Below are positions 47,740 to 58,228 of a stretch of DNA of 64,000 bases, piece after piece. Below the pieces are notes generated by a model. The model saw only the letters and a program-made list of their open reading frames with translations. It made no database searches and was not told the DNA's origin. Position 1 is the first letter of the stretch, and each line of letters begins with the position of its first letter. Position numbers and translations under genes: made by a program. The stretch is from Planctomycetaceae bacterium (GTDB taxonomy: Bacteria > Planctomycetota > Planctomycetia > Pirellulales > PALSA-1355). The stretch covers positions 190 to 64,189 of the forward strand of contig PLYM01000213.1 of NCBI GenBank assembly GCA_003153375.1, given 5' to 3'.

Positions 47740-49413
47740 CTAAGCGCTTGTCGCCGTGGGCTTTTGGCGGTCTTGGCGACGCTGCCGAAGCCCCGCCAGG
47801 GCCAGGGCCGCCACGGCCAGGAAGCACACGGCCGCGGGCTTATCGCCGTGGTCCAGATACCAACTGCCGCGCGAATCGATTGCCGGGGTGGCGACAATCA
47901 CGTCGGTCGCGCGGCGCGGACCCTGGGCCACGATCTGGCCATTGGAGTTGATCCAGGCCGAGAACCCCGTGTTGGCTGCGATCAGGAAGGGCTTGCGGCA
48001 CTCAACGGCCCGAAACACGGCGCAGGCCAGGTGCAGATCCAACTCGGCCGAGCCCCAGAACCAACCGTCGTTGGTCAGATTCACGAGCACGTCGGGCGGG
48101 CGACCCTCGGAACGCAACTGGTTGATCTGCCCCGCGATGAAATGGCCGAGCGTGTTTTCGTAACAGATGTTGATGGCAAACCGCGCGCCGCCGGCTTCGA
48201 TCGCCAACGGTTTGTCGCCGGCCAGCGAGCCGCCGGGCAGGGGCGTCAGTCGATAGAGCCAGGGGAAAGTGTCGGCAAAGGGCACGTACTCGCCAAAGGG
48301 AACCAGGTGGCACTTGTCGTAGCGGGCCACGATGTCGCCCTCGCGGTTGGCGAACAACGCCGAGTTGTAGTTCTCGATGCCGTGCGCGGTGTAGTTGATC
48401 GTGTCGACGCCGATCAGGCAGGGCACGTCGAGCCGCACGACCGTGCTTTCGATGGCCAGGCGGCTGCGGGCCTCGATCTGCTCGGGCGTCCAGCGCACCG
48501 TGGCCGGCGGTTGATAGTCCTTGTCGAAAGTGTACCACGGTTCGCGAAACATCGTCTCGGGCCAGACGATCAACTGCAAATTCGGATGCGCATTGACGGC
48601 TTTGCGCGACAGGCCGTAATATTGATCGAAGATTTCCTGCCCCTGGCGCGGGTCGTATTTCATATCGATGTCGATCGAGCCCTGCACCAGCGCCACCTCG
48701 GGCCCCGGATGCGTCGTCTCCTGGCCCATTCGCCAGACGCCATAACCCAGCACCGCCGCCAACACGCAGGCCGCCAGCAGCAAAGGCCACCAGGCGCGGC
48801 GCTGGCCGCCTGCGGGAATGAGATAGGCCAGGCAGGTGCCGGTCAGCACGATCACGAAGCTCAAGCCGAATTCGCCCAATACGTCGCAGATCTGCAACAG
48901 CAGGGGCCAGCGGTATTGGGTGTGCGAGACGCCGGCCATCGTAAAGCCGCCGAGAAAATGAGCGCGGGCCCATTCGAGCCCGGTCCACACCACGGGCACC
49001 GCGACGATCGGCGAAATGCGCCAGAGGTGAACCGCCACGCGGCTGAGGCCGATGAACATCGCGAAGTAAAACGCCAGATAGAACGACACGGCCAGCAGCC
49101 CAAAGCCGGTGGCCCAATGCGGCAGCGTGACCCAGTGCAACGCCGAGAGCCAGAAGATGAAGCTCGACAGCCACAGCATCGCATAAGGTCGCTTGCCGGC
49201 GAGCATGGGACGACGAATCAGGATCACCCAAGGAATGGCGGCCAGCCAGGCCAAGGGACTCAGAGCCCAAGGGGGCAGCGCGGCGCACAACAGCGCCTGC
49301 CCGGCCAGCGCGATGGCCAGTGTCGATTGCCACCAGGGAGCGCGCGGCGCGGGCACGACGGGCGACTGCGACGCGCGTTTCGCGTTTCGAGGTTTGGTTT
49401 GCTCCGTGGGCAT
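47740..49413 (-). CDS. lnt: Apolipoprotein N-acyltransferase
   Basis: Multi-TM N-terminus, CN-hydrolase-like LIVWPETMF, CYENTLGHFI; start set at MPTEQTKPRNAKRA. Confidence 0.9.
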   Translation of the reverse strand: MPTEQTKPRNAKRASQSPVVPAPRAPWWQSTLAIALAGQALLCAALPPWALSPLAWLAAIPWVILIRRPMLAGKRPYAMLWLSSFIFWLSALHWVTLPHWATGFGLLAVSFYLAFYFAMFIGLSRVAVHLWRISPIVAVPVVWTGLEWARAHFLGGFTMAGVSHTQYRWPLLLQICDVLGEFGLSFVIVLTGTCLAYLIPAGGQRRAWWPLLLAACVLAAVLGYGVWRMGQETTHPGPEVALVQGSIDIDMKYDPRQGQEIFDQYYGLSRKAVNAHPNLQLIVWPETMFREPWYTFDKDYQPPATVRWTPEQIEARSRLAIESTVVRLDVPCLIGVDTINYTAHGIENYNSALFANREGDIVARYDKCHLVPFGEYVPFADTFPWLYRLTPLPGGSLAGDKPLAIEAGGARFAINICYENTLGHFIAGQINQLRSEGRPPDVLVNLTNDGWFWGSAELDLHLACAVFRAVECRKPFLIAANTGFSAWINSNGQIVAQGPRRATDVIVATPAIDSRGSWYLDHGDKPAAVCFLAVAALALAGLRQRRQDRQKPTATSA

Positions 49414-49463
49414 GCGCTTTAGCCTATGTCGATCGGGCAGGTTTGCCCAGACCGGTTGCGGCT

Positions 49464-50684
49464 CTAGCGTGGCAAGCGCAACACGCGCACCATCTCGCCG
49501 CGCGCGATGGTGCGATCGCCGGCCGGAAAGCAGGCCAGCGAGTTGGCGGTCGTCAGCGTGCGCAAATCGCCCGAGCCTTGCCAGCGGAGCGGCTCGACCG
49601 AGGGAATGCCGGCCGACGGCGTGAGCCGCGCGGGATGGTAGGTGGGCCGATCGCCCCGATGCGTGTACTCGGCGCTCAATTCGGCCAGGACTTCCTCGAG
49701 CGCGAGGTCCTGGCGACCGCACAAGCGGCCGATCGCCGGACGGACGAACAACTCGAAGCAGACCAGACTGCTCACCGGATTGCCCGGCAGGCCGAAGACG
49801 AGCCGTGAGTTTTTCTCTTGCACGCCAAACCAGAGCGGCTTGCCGGGCTTGAGTCGGATTTTATGAAAGACTTGCGCGACGCCCAGTTCCTCGAGCACGC
49901 TGGGCACCAGGTCGAGCACGCCGGCCGAGACGCCGCCGGCAATCACGAGCACGTCGGATTCGAGTCCCCGAGCGATGCGATCGCGCAGCTCGCCACGCAC
50001 GTCGCGGGCGATGCCCAGATCGACCGGCGTGGCTCCGGTCTGCGCGGCGGCGGCCAGCAGCATCGATCCGTTGCTGTTGCGAATCTGTCCGGCAGCGGGC
50101 GTTTGCGACGGGGGGACCAGTTCGTTACCGGTCGCCAGCACAGCCGCCGTCGGACGTCCGATGGCGCTGACGTGGGTGCGACCGATTTCGGCGGCCAGGC
50201 CGAGTTCGATCGCCCGCAGGACACAGCCCTCGCTTAACACCAGATCCCCGCGGGCCATTGAAGACGCGCGGAGCATGATGTTCTGGCCACTGGCGGTCCG
50301 CAGCGGCGCCAGATGCACGCGGCCCAGGGGCTGATGCTCGTCGGCGAGTCGCGATTGCTCGATCATCACGATCGCGTCGGCGCCCGCGGGCACGGGCGCG
50401 CCGGTCATGATGCGGGTCGTCTTGCCGCGCACGACGGTGTGCGTGGGCAGGTTGCCGGCGGTGATTTCTTCCAGGATGTCGAACTCGGCCGGTCCGGCGA
50501 CCAGATCGGCAGCCACGACGGCATAGCCGTCGACCAGCGACTTGTCGTGCGGCGGCGAGTCGACGTCGCTGTGAATGGCTTCGGCCAGCACCAGTCCCAA
50601 GGCCTCGGCGAGGGGGAATTGCGCCGGCGCTCGCGGCGTCACCCGCAGGAGCACTTGCCGCAAGGCCTCGTCGACGCTCAACAT
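49464..50684 (-). CDS. moeA: Molybdopterin molybdenumtransferase MoeA
   Basis: MLSVDEALRQVL, PPHDKSLVDGYAV, RIMTGAPVPAGADAIVMIE, GLPGNPVSSLVCFELFVRP. Confidence 0.95.
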   Translation of the reverse strand: MLSVDEALRQVLLRVTPRAPAQFPLAEALGLVLAEAIHSDVDSPPHDKSLVDGYAVVAADLVAGPAEFDILEEITAGNLPTHTVVRGKTTRIMTGAPVPAGADAIVMIEQSRLADEHQPLGRVHLAPLRTASGQNIMLRASSMARGDLVLSEGCVLRAIELGLAAEIGRTHVSAIGRPTAAVLATGNELVPPSQTPAAGQIRNSNGSMLLAAAAQTGATPVDLGIARDVRGELRDRIARGLESDVLVIAGGVSAGVLDLVPSVLEELGVAQVFHKIRLKPGKPLWFGVQEKNSRLVFGLPGNPVSSLVCFELFVRPAIGRLCGRQDLALEEVLAELSAEYTHRGDRPTYHPARLTPSAGIPSVEPLRWQGSGDLRTLTTANSLACFPAGDRTIARGEMVRVLRLPR

Positions 50685-50740
50685 GGTGGTCGCGCTCGGG
50701 GGATGGATCGGTCGACGTTTGAGGCCGCTATCCGGCAACC

Positions 50741-51370
50741 CTACTTGGCGCGCGCGGCGCCGGCTGGCGCGGGCTGGTACTGGGCCGGTGGCACTTCCAG
50801 GAAATGTTCCAGCAGCTTGACGCCCGAATGGGTCAGAAAACTTTCGGGATGGAACTGCAGGCCGAACAGCGGGTAGTCGCGATGGCGAATACCCATGATC
50901 TCGCGCGAGCCTTCGGGCGCGTTGCTCCAGGCGCAAACGATCAGGTCGGGGTGCAGCGTGTCGGGCTGAATGACCAGGCTGTGATAGCGGGTGGCTTGCA
51001 GCGGGTTTTCGAGTCCGGCGAACAGTCCCTGATTGTCGTGATGGATCCAATCGGTCTTGCCGTGCATCAGTCGCTTGGCCCGCACGATCGTGCCGCCGGT
51101 GGCCTGCCCGATGGACTGGTGTCCGAGGCACACGCCCAGGATCGGAATCTGGCCGGCGAAGCGGGTGACCACGTCGCACGAGATGCCGGCCTCGCTGGGC
51201 GTGCAGGGACCCGGCGAAATGATCAGATGCGTGGGTCGCCGCTCAGCGATTTCGTCGAGCGTGATCTGGTTGTTGCGATGCACCTCGAGTTCCAACGACG
51301 GATCGATCTCGCCCAACCGTTGCACGAGGTTGTAGGTGAACGAGTCGTAATTATCGATTAGCAGAATCAT
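50741..51370 (-). CDS. pabA: Anthranilate/aminodeoxychorismate synthase glutamine amidotransferase component
   Basis: MILLIDNYDSFTYNLVQRLGE, ISPGPCTPSEAGIS, GVCLGHQSIGQ, GLQFHPES. Confidence 0.93.
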   Translation of the reverse strand: MILLIDNYDSFTYNLVQRLGEIDPSLELEVHRNNQITLDEIAERRPTHLIISPGPCTPSEAGISCDVVTRFAGQIPILGVCLGHQSIGQATGGTIVRAKRLMHGKTDWIHHDNQGLFAGLENPLQATRYHSLVIQPDTLHPDLIVCAWSNAPEGSREIMGIRHRDYPLFGLQFHPESFLTHSGVKLLEHFLEVPPAQYQPAPAGAARAK

Positions 51371-51461
51371 CGATCGTGCGAAGTCGGGAAGGGGAATCGA
51401 GCGGCCGGTGGGGGCAATCTAATGATACGCGACACGGGGCGGGGAAGCGAGGTTCGGGAGA

Positions 51462-51575
51462 TAGTGGTTGGTGGCTAGTGGTTAGAGAAGAAAACACGGA
51501 AGGGGCATGGACGAAGCTGGGGTTTGCCCGCGCTTTGTTCTTCGTCACTAACCACTAGCCACTAGCCACCAACCA
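51462..51575. repeat. Imperfect inverted repeat of low-complexity TAGTGGTTGGTGGCTAGTGGTTAG
   Basis: Right arm CTAACCACTAGCCACTAGCCACCAACCACT is the reverse complement of the left arm plus one extra CACTAGC unit. Confidence 0.75.
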
Positions 51576-51577
51576 CT

Positions 51578-52360
51578 TTACTCCGCATACGTCCCATCGT
51601 CGACCAGCACCATTTTATCGGGGTACATGTCCTCGATGGCGTCTTCCCAGCGCATCGTGTTGACGTGGCCGTCGAGGTAGAGGTAGTTGGCCAGTCCGGC
51701 GTGGCGCTGGCTGGCGATCCAGGGGCCGATGATGTTGGTGCCCAGCCAGATGTCATAGTCGTCCTGGCGGGGGTCGTTGCCCGTGGAGGCCGTGAAGGCG
51801 TCGGCATTGCGTTCCGAGAAGCAGAGGAATTGCGAGGTGCCGACGAGGGTCTGAAAACGCTGAAAGGTCCACAGGCCATAGCGGCGAGTCTTGTGACTCA
51901 ACAGCGAGTTCATTGTGTAGCTGGTGCGGTCCGACAGGCCGTCGGACTGACCGGTGTCGTCGAGAAAGACGGCGGGCGTCGACAGGTCGTCCGCGCAGCG
52001 GTAGATCTGATCGTCGACGATTCCCGCGCGGGCCAGTTGCTCGGCATCACCGATCTGGCCGCCGATGTAGGGCTGCAACTTGTCTTCCCAATAGATCTCG
52101 GCGAACGAATCGGCCGCGGCTACCTGGGCGTCGACTTCGGCCAGGAACGGATGGTGCAGGAAGAATCGCCCGTGGTGCGTGTCGTAGTATTGGTGAACGG
52201 CCAGGGCGATCTGCCGCAGATTCGAGGTGCAGGCGGTTTTGCGGGCGGCCTCGCGGGCTGCCTGAATCGCTGGCAGCGGCAGAGCCACCATCACGCCGAT
52301 GATCGCGATCACCACCAGCACTTCGACCAACGTGAAGCCGGTGCGGTTTCTAGTTGACAT
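51578..52360 (-). CDS. DUF1559-type prepilin-like protein
   Basis: [52 protein letters not shown]-terminal LYLDGHVN. Confidence 0.9.
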   Translation of the reverse strand: MSTRNRTGFTLVEVLVVIAIIGVMVALPLPAIQAAREAARKTACTSNLRQIALAVHQYYDTHHGRFFLHHPFLAEVDAQVAAADSFAEIYWEDKLQPYIGGQIGDAEQLARAGIVDDQIYRCADDLSTPAVFLDDTGQSDGLSDRTSYTMNSLLSHKTRRYGLWTFQRFQTLVGTSQFLCFSERNADAFTASTGNDPRQDDYDIWLGTNIIGPWIASQRHAGLANYLYLDGHVNTMRWEDAIEDMYPDKMVLVDDGTYAE

Positions 52361-53249
52361 GTTGCGGACTCCTCGACTGGCGGATGCGAGGCGCGTCGAT
52401 CGATTGGCGCAGCCAGCCGATTTGCTCGTGCAATGCATGGATGTGTTGGGGGTCTTCAGCAGCGACCGCGTCGGCGGACAGGGCCGCTTCGGCGGTGTCG
52501 AGCGATGCACGGGCGCTGTCGAACAGCTTGAGCGCCTGTTGCGATTTGGCAATCTCGATCAGCAGACCGGCGCGCCGCGCCGGCTGCGCGTGGCCGTGGT
52601 AGGCCAGCAATTCGCGGCGCAGCACGATCGACTCGCGGTGCTGGCCGTCGCGCGCCAGCTCGAGTGCCACGCAGGCCGTGGCGGTCGCCCAGGCGGCGCT
52701 ACGCGGAGGCGCGGCTTGGCGGAAGTCGCGGCAGGCTTCGATGCCTTGCGCCGGCTCGACGTGATCGACCACGAGTAGGGCCTTGGCCCCGAGCAGTTGC
52801 AAACGTTGCGCGGGATCGTCGACGGCGTCGCGCAGTTGGCGATCGAAACAGGCGACCCCCTCGTCGACGCGGTCGAGATTGAACAGGTTGAACGCCACGC
52901 GACCCAGCAGCCACTCGGTCTCGGCCGACGTGGTGCGCAAATCGGCCAGCAGCCGGCGGGCGTTCTCGAGGGCCGCGAGATGCCGGTGACCGGCTTCGAG
53001 CCGCTGCTGGAAGGCGACTTGGCGGGGCCAGTTTCGCTCAGTCTGGGAGAGATCGGGGAGCAGAAGAGCAAACGCGGGAGGCGCTACGCGGGCTGACGAA
53101 TGGCCTGCCGGCTGCACCGAGACCACGGCGCCGTGCGGGCCAGCGTCGGTCGCCGGCGCGGAGATCAGCGTGGGAGTGATCGAACCGGCCAGACTGGCGG
53201 CGAGGATCACGCCCAGGAAGATTGCTGTCCGCTTTGTGCCGCGTGCCAT
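52350..53249 (-). CDS. Secreted TPR-like hypothetical protein
   Basis: Signal-anchor [18 protein letters not shown], helical-repeat-like body; overlaps the next gene by 11 bp. Confidence 0.6.
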   Translation of the reverse strand: MARGTKRTAIFLGVILAASLAGSITPTLISAPATDAGPHGAVVSVQPAGHSSARVAPPAFALLLPDLSQTERNWPRQVAFQQRLEAGHRHLAALENARRLLADLRTTSAETEWLLGRVAFNLFNLDRVDEGVACFDRQLRDAVDDPAQRLQLLGAKALLVVDHVEPAQGIEACRDFRQAAPPRSAAWATATACVALELARDGQHRESIVLRRELLAYHGHAQPARRAGLLIEIAKSQQALKLFDSARASLDTAEAALSADAVAAEDPQHIHALHEQIGWLRQSIDAPRIRQSRSPQHVN

Positions 53250-53368
53250 CAGTTCCTTCGTTCGTCCGCGTTCACGGCCTAATTACTCGCTTGCCGAGCC
53301 GGCCTGCAATTTACCGCGTTCGGCGGATTTGGTCCAACAAGTGTGCCGGTTGATAGCCAGGTATTAGA

Positions 53369-53442
53369 TACACGCCCAGGATCGAATCTGGCTGGCGAAG
53401 CGGGTGACCACGTCGCATGAGATAGCGGCCTCGCTGGGCGTG
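53369..53442 (-). pseudogene. Decayed partial duplicate of a pabA internal segment
   Basis: Matches 51130-51204 with a few substitutions and one 1-bp deletion. Confidence 0.85.
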
Positions 53443-53446
53443 CGAT

Positions 53447-53857
53447 TCAGCGATTGTGGAGGCTGGTCTGTTTGGGTCTTCGCAGTTCGATCTCCTGGGC
53501 CGAGAGTTGTTGCGCTTTGGCCAGGCGAATGACCTCGTATTCCGCGTCGGCCCAGTTGCCAGCTCGCGCTAGGGCGATAATCGACTCGAAAGCCGCGAAT
53601 TGCTCGTCGTCCAACTGGCCCGCCTCTCGCCGCTTCGAAGCCAGCCTGGCGTTGTCTTCAAGCCAATCCGATCGTCGAGCCGAAATCGCGGTGCGCAACG
53701 ACTCGATCAGTCGATAGTTCTTGGCCCCCACCTGCGGAGGCCCGCCGCAGCCGGCGGATACGACCAGAATTGCGACCAGCCAGTTGGCCGACGGATGACG
53801 GCGAGTCGGTCGGTCGACGAGACAAACCGATCGGTGATTTCGGCGCGAGTTTATCAT
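53447..53857 (-). CDS. Putative lipoprotein
   Basis: Lipobox-like ILVVSAGCGG; ATGA overlap with the upstream DUF1559 gene. Confidence 0.6.
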   Translation of the reverse strand: MINSRRNHRSVCLVDRPTRRHPSANWLVAILVVSAGCGGPPQVGAKNYRLIESLRTAISARRSDWLEDNARLASKRREAGQLDDEQFAAFESIIALARAGNWADAEYEVIRLAKAQQLSAQEIELRRPKQTSLHNR

Positions 53858-54807
53858 GGTTCTTGAACGTCCACTTCGTTTCCAGCCCGGGTCGACATCG
53901 CCGACCAAACGAGTTGATTGATCGAGTCGAGAACGAATCGCACGCTACCGTCGCCGTACAACACGTTGCAGCCGTTGCCGTGCTCGGAGTACATCGCGTC
54001 CGGATCGCTGCTGGTATTGGGGGGCAGAATGAACGAGGGAATGTCGCCGCCGGGTCCGGCATGCACATTGATCTGTGGCGCGGCCAGGTCGCAGTCGCCG
54101 AATGGAAAAGTCGGGCCGGGACACGTTGCCGCGGTCGGCACGATGCCAACCCAGGTCGAGTCGTTGTGCACGGGCGTTTGCTCGCCGAAGAACGTCGTAT
54201 GGCTTGTGCCGTCGGTGATGTCCCTGAAGCGGATGCGGCTATTGCGGAAGAACACGCCGTCGGCGAAAGGCCTCAGGTCCGCTGCCGTGTTGTCCCACAC
54301 GTTCATGCGGCCGGCCGAGGCCACGTAGTGGGCTCGGGCGAATTCCGCCAACGTCTTTCCCGTGGCATCTTGCACCTGGTACGTGGTCGACAATTCACTC
54401 ACGCTGGGACAGAGAAAGTTGGGTATGACGCGCCGGGCCGCCGTGGCGTTGGCAGGCGACCAGCATGGCGATTTCAGATCCAACGAATCTCGAATGTTCG
54501 CAGCTTCCATGAAGGGCAGCAACTCCTCCAAACACGTCCAGCCCGGGCCGGCGTCGCCCGTATCGGGGTCCGCGGGCCCCATGACGCCGCCGGGTTGCGC
54601 CAGGTAGGCGCTCGGCAACTGAGTCTTCGCATCGTGAAATGCGCTGAGGGCAACGCCGAGTTGCTTCAGGTTGTTGACGCACTGGGTTCGCCGGGCCGAT
54701 TCACGTGCCGCTTGCACGGCCGGCAGCAGCATCGCCACGAGCACGCCGATGATCGCGATGACGACCAATAGCTCGACGAGCGTGAACGCTCGCTTTCTAG
54801 TTTGCAT
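53854..54807 (-). CDS. DUF1559-type prepilin-like protein
   Basis: [64 protein letters not shown]. Confidence 0.95.
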   Translation of the reverse strand: MQTRKRAFTLVELLVVIAIIGVLVAMLLPAVQAARESARRTQCVNNLKQLGVALSAFHDAKTQLPSAYLAQPGGVMGPADPDTGDAGPGWTCLEELLPFMEAANIRDSLDLKSPCWSPANATAARRVIPNFLCPSVSELSTTYQVQDATGKTLAEFARAHYVASAGRMNVWDNTAADLRPFADGVFFRNSRIRFRDITDGTSHTTFFGEQTPVHNDSTWVGIVPTAATCPGPTFPFGDCDLAAPQINVHAGPGGDIPSFILPPNTSSDPDAMYSEHGNGCNVLYGDGSVRFVLDSINQLVWSAMSTRAGNEVDVQEP

Positions 54808-54926
54808 GGCGGAATCCTTCTCTCAGGGCGGGACGCCGCATTCGTTGCGCGCAATCGCGCAGCGTATAATGGCGTCAGGATGGAGGAACGAGCGCAACGG
54901 CGGCGCAGCCGCGCCGCAAGAGGGCG

Positions 54927-55667
54927 CTACACCCTGGGAGGACGAATGGGCGGGGCCTGATCGGCCGCCGCGACGTGCGTGCCGTCGAGAGCGAGCCACG
55001 CGACGACGTTCCATTGGAACTGCCAGGTCACGCTGGGCGGTGCCGGCACGACGGCGCCGCTTTGGCACCAGCTGTCGGCCAGGCCGCGACACTGACGTGC
55101 TTTGACGCCGATCACCAACGTGATGCCGAGCGAATCGTCATCGCGATCTTCGCAGCAACCGCTGGTGTGGTCGTGATGTTGGTGGGTTGCTACGCGGGTG
55201 TCAGAGTGGACTCGCTGAGCGGTGGACGACTCGTGCGGCGGGCAGGCACTGCTGGGCAAGCCAGCAGTGGCACACGAATGCGAATCGGTTTCGCAGGCGG
55301 CGCGGTCATGATGCGCACAGCACGATTTGCGCGGGGCCGGATGTGCCGCTGACACCTCCGCGCTCGAGTGCGGCTCGGCCTCAAGCGCGGCGACTTCGGC
55401 GATCAGCTTGGCGGGGGGCTCGACGTGATGCTCGTGGGCCCAGGCCAGTTTTTCGCGCGGAGTAAAGCAGCAGCAATGGTCCCAGCACTGCGCGGCGGTC
55501 GCGCAACCGCAGGCATGATGCTGGCACGGGAAAGCGCCGCCTGGTTTGCTGACAGCGGCCGGCAGCGGAAAGCCAATCGTGGTCGCCAGGTAAGCCACGA
55601 TTGCCAGCGTCACCACCACGCGCCGCTCGGCGGTGCGGTATCGTCGGAATGGACGCAAGCAACGCAT
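54927..55667 (-). CDS. Cys/His-rich secreted protein, putative metal binding
   Basis: CQHHACGCATAAQCWDHCCCFTPREKLAWAHEHHVEPP and later CC/HH clusters. Confidence 0.6.
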   Translation of the reverse strand: MRCLRPFRRYRTAERRVVVTLAIVAYLATTIGFPLPAAVSKPGGAFPCQHHACGCATAAQCWDHCCCFTPREKLAWAHEHHVEPPAKLIAEVAALEAEPHSSAEVSAAHPAPRKSCCAHHDRAACETDSHSCATAGLPSSACPPHESSTAQRVHSDTRVATHQHHDHTSGCCEDRDDDSLGITLVIGVKARQCRGLADSWCQSGAVVPAPPSVTWQFQWNVVAWLALDGTHVAAADQAPPIRPPRV

Positions 55668-55928
55668 GTCGTGCAATCCACGGTCACTGGCAACACGGGG
55701 CAGGCGGCCCCCAAATGCAGGGGGCCCAACGCAGGGCATGGATCCTAGACCCGGCAAATAGCCCCTGTCAACTAAATGCCGGGGGCCGTGCAGGGAACGC
55801 CCGTCGAAACCACGGTGCGAACTGCTCTTTAAGGCTCGCGGCCGACACTGTACTATTCGCCCCGCGCCACGGGACACTCCCGCGCCGCCGCGAGCGAGGC
55901 TTTCAGTCCACAACCATCGGGTGACGCT

Positions 55929-56204
55929 ATGAGCAATATGGGTGTCTTTGGCTGGATTCGCGAAAGCGTCAGGCAGTCGGTGCTCTTGGGCTTTTCCGAC
56001 GCCGTCGAGCAGTTGGGCGCCTCGGCTGACGGCAGCGAACCGCTGCATCCCCAGTTGGCCGCCGTGCTGCGCGACCGAGCGCCGGCCGCCGTCACGCATC
56101 AGAGCGAGCGCGCGACTTCAAAACCCGATCGCAAGCGTCTCGGCCGCTCATTGGAACAACTGCGGCAAACGGGCGGTCCCAAGGCCGCCGAAGGCAACGC
56201 TTGA
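55929..56204 (+). CDS. Small hypothetical protein (MSNMGVFGWIRESVRQSVLLGFSDAVEQLG...)
   Basis: ORF only. Confidence 0.5.
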   Translation: MSNMGVFGWIRESVRQSVLLGFSDAVEQLGASADGSEPLHPQLAAVLRDRAPAAVTHQSERATSKPDRKRLGRSLEQLRQTGGPKAAEGNA

Positions 56205-56622
56205 GCCAATTCGGGCTTGGCCCGCCTTGTGGCCAGCTCGAGCCCCCGCGACAGGTTGTTGTCACAGCGATAACATCCCTGGGTCACTCACCTCGCCATT
56301 GCCCGGCCATCGGTCGGCTGGACTATTCTCTAAACTGAATCCAGACAGGTCGTTGCGCCCCAATCGCCACCTGCATCCGCCGCCAGGGCACGAACTTTGC
56401 GTTGGCTGGTAAGCGAGGCAAGAGTTCTCGGTCTTGCCGGTCGTTTGCCAGGAATCCCCCGTTTGAGCGGCAGCAGCACGCCGTAACAAATGCGCTCGCT
56501 GTGCGCCCTGGGGATCTTAGCGGCGAGCCTCCTCCCCAAATACGCTCGACCGTCAGCGGGCTCTAAGTTGTCGCCAGAGTCGTTCCCGCTGCGGTCGGGC
56601 GCTTTAAGAGAAGGATGAATCA

Positions 56623-56706
56623 GGAAGGATGAAGGATGAAAACGAGGAAAGCCAGGCAGGGTCGTCCTGGTTTTTTTATCCTTCCGCCTTCATCCTTCAT
56701 CCTTCC
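56623..56706. repeat. 18-bp perfect inverted repeat GGAAGGATGAAGGATGAA ... TTCATCCTTCATCCTTCC
   Basis: Arms 56623-56640 and 56689-56706. Confidence 0.85.
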
Positions 56707-56812
56707 ATTCTGCCCCTTGCTTTACTGACCGGATGGTCGGTAGAATTTTTGGAGGCCCGGTTTTTCCGGGGTTTTTCTGCCGCCGTGATGGCTCGTGGAT
56801 GTGAGCTGACGC

Positions 56813-57427
56813 TTGAAGACGCCCAAAAAGCCCGCCCTGGCCGCCGAGAGCGATCGCACGATTGACATCTACGTCAAGGCGGCCGAAATATTCCACGAGC
56901 AGGGCTTCGACGCCACCTCGATGAGCTCGATTGCCGCCGCGGTCGACCTGACCAAGGCCGGCCTCTACTACTACATCGAGAGCAAGGAAGATCTGCTGTT
57001 CGCGATCATGAACTATGCCATGGAGCGGCTCGAGACGATGGTCATCGAGCCCTCGCGGCAGATCGCCGATCCGCGCCAGCGGCTCGAGAGCATCATCACC
57101 CGGCATGGCCGGCTGCTGACCGAGGGGAACAAGGCGATCACGATCCTGACCGACGAGATCGAGGGCCTGAAGCCCAAGCATCGCAAGGAGATCCTCGACC
57201 GCAAACGCGTCTATTTTGATTTCGTCCGCGAGACGCTCGAGGCCCTGCGGGCAGACGGCCAATTGCGGCCGGTGAACACCACGGTGGCCACGTTCAGCCT
57301 GTTCGGCACGCTGTTGTGGCTGCCGCGCTGGTTTCGTCCCGACGGGCCGCTGTCGAGCGAACAGGTTATCGAAGAAATCACCCGCATCGCCTCTGGCGGT
57401 TTGCTGAACAACTGTGCGAAGAACTGA
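56813..57427 (+). CDS. TetR-family transcriptional regulator
   Basis: IYVKAAEIFHEQGFDATSMSSIAAAVDLTKAGLYYYIESKEDLLFAIM; TTG start proposed. Confidence 0.9.
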   Translation: MKTPKKPALAAESDRTIDIYVKAAEIFHEQGFDATSMSSIAAAVDLTKAGLYYYIESKEDLLFAIMNYAMERLETMVIEPSRQIADPRQRLESIITRHGRLLTEGNKAITILTDEIEGLKPKHRKEILDRKRVYFDFVRETLEALRADGQLRPVNTTVATFSLFGTLLWLPRWFRPDGPLSSEQVIEEITRIASGGLLNNCAKN

Positions 57428-57430
57428 TTC

Positions 57431-58228
57431 ATGAACATCATCGTTTGCATCAAGCAGATTCTCGATCCCGAAATTCCGGCTCGCGATTTTCGCGTCGACA
57501 GCGCCAAGCGCGAGGCCGAGCGCGGCAGCGCCAACCTGGTGACGAACATCTTTTGCGAGAACGCGCTGGAAACGGCGCTGCAATTTCGCGAAGCGCACGG
57601 CGGTAAGATCACGGTCGTCTCGGTCGGGCCCGAGGGAGCCGAAGACGTGCTGCGCAAGGCGCTGGCATTGACGGCCAACGAGGCCGTGCTGGTGATCAAC
57701 GACGCGCCGGGGTTGGCCGATCCGCTGTTCGTGGCCCGCACGCTGGCGGCGGCGATTCGCAAGATCGGCGCCTTCGACGCGGTGCTGCTGGGGCGCGAAG
57801 CTGGCGATTGGGGCGCGGGCCAGACCGGCGGACTGCTGGCCGAGGAACTGGGGCTGCCCTGCATTTCGTTTGCCGAATCACTCGCGCCCGCGGCGCCCGG
57901 TGCGGTGCAGGTGAAGCGGCAGACCGACAGCGGGTGGGAATTGCTCGAATCGACAATGCCGCTAGTGGTGACGATCACGAATCACGAGAAGAACGTGCCC
58001 CGCATTCCCAAGACGCGCGACGTGATGCAGTCCTATCGCAAGCCGCTGACGAAGTGGACGCTTGCGGACGTGGGCATCGATCCGGCTAGCACGGCGGCCT
58101 ACTACGAAGTGGCCGAGCTCTCCATTCCGCGCAAGGAAACGCAGTGCGAGTTCATCGCCGGCGACACGCTGGAAGCCAAGATCGACGCCTTTGCCAGCCG
58201 GCTGACCGAAGTGATGCGGGCACTCTAG
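57431..58228 (+). CDS. etfB: Electron transfer flavoprotein beta subunit
   Basis: MNIIVCIKQILDPEIPARDF; LLGREAGDWGAGQTGGLLAEELGLPCISF. Confidence 0.93.
   Translation: MNIIVCIKQILDPEIPARDFRVDSAKREAERGSANLVTNIFCENALETALQFREAHGGKITVVSVGPEGAEDVLRKALALTANEAVLVINDAPGLADPLFVARTLAAAIRKIGAFDAVLLGREAGDWGAGQTGGLLAEELGLPCISFAESLAPAAPGAVQVKRQTDSGWELLESTMPLVVTITNHEKNVPRIPKTRDVMQSYRKPLTKWTLADVGIDPASTAAYYEVAELSIPRKETQCEFIAGDTLEAKIDAFASRLTEVMRAL

Noticed and set aside
47764-49422. 552-aa plus-strand ORF
   Set aside because: Antisense to lnt; compositionally a shadow ORF.
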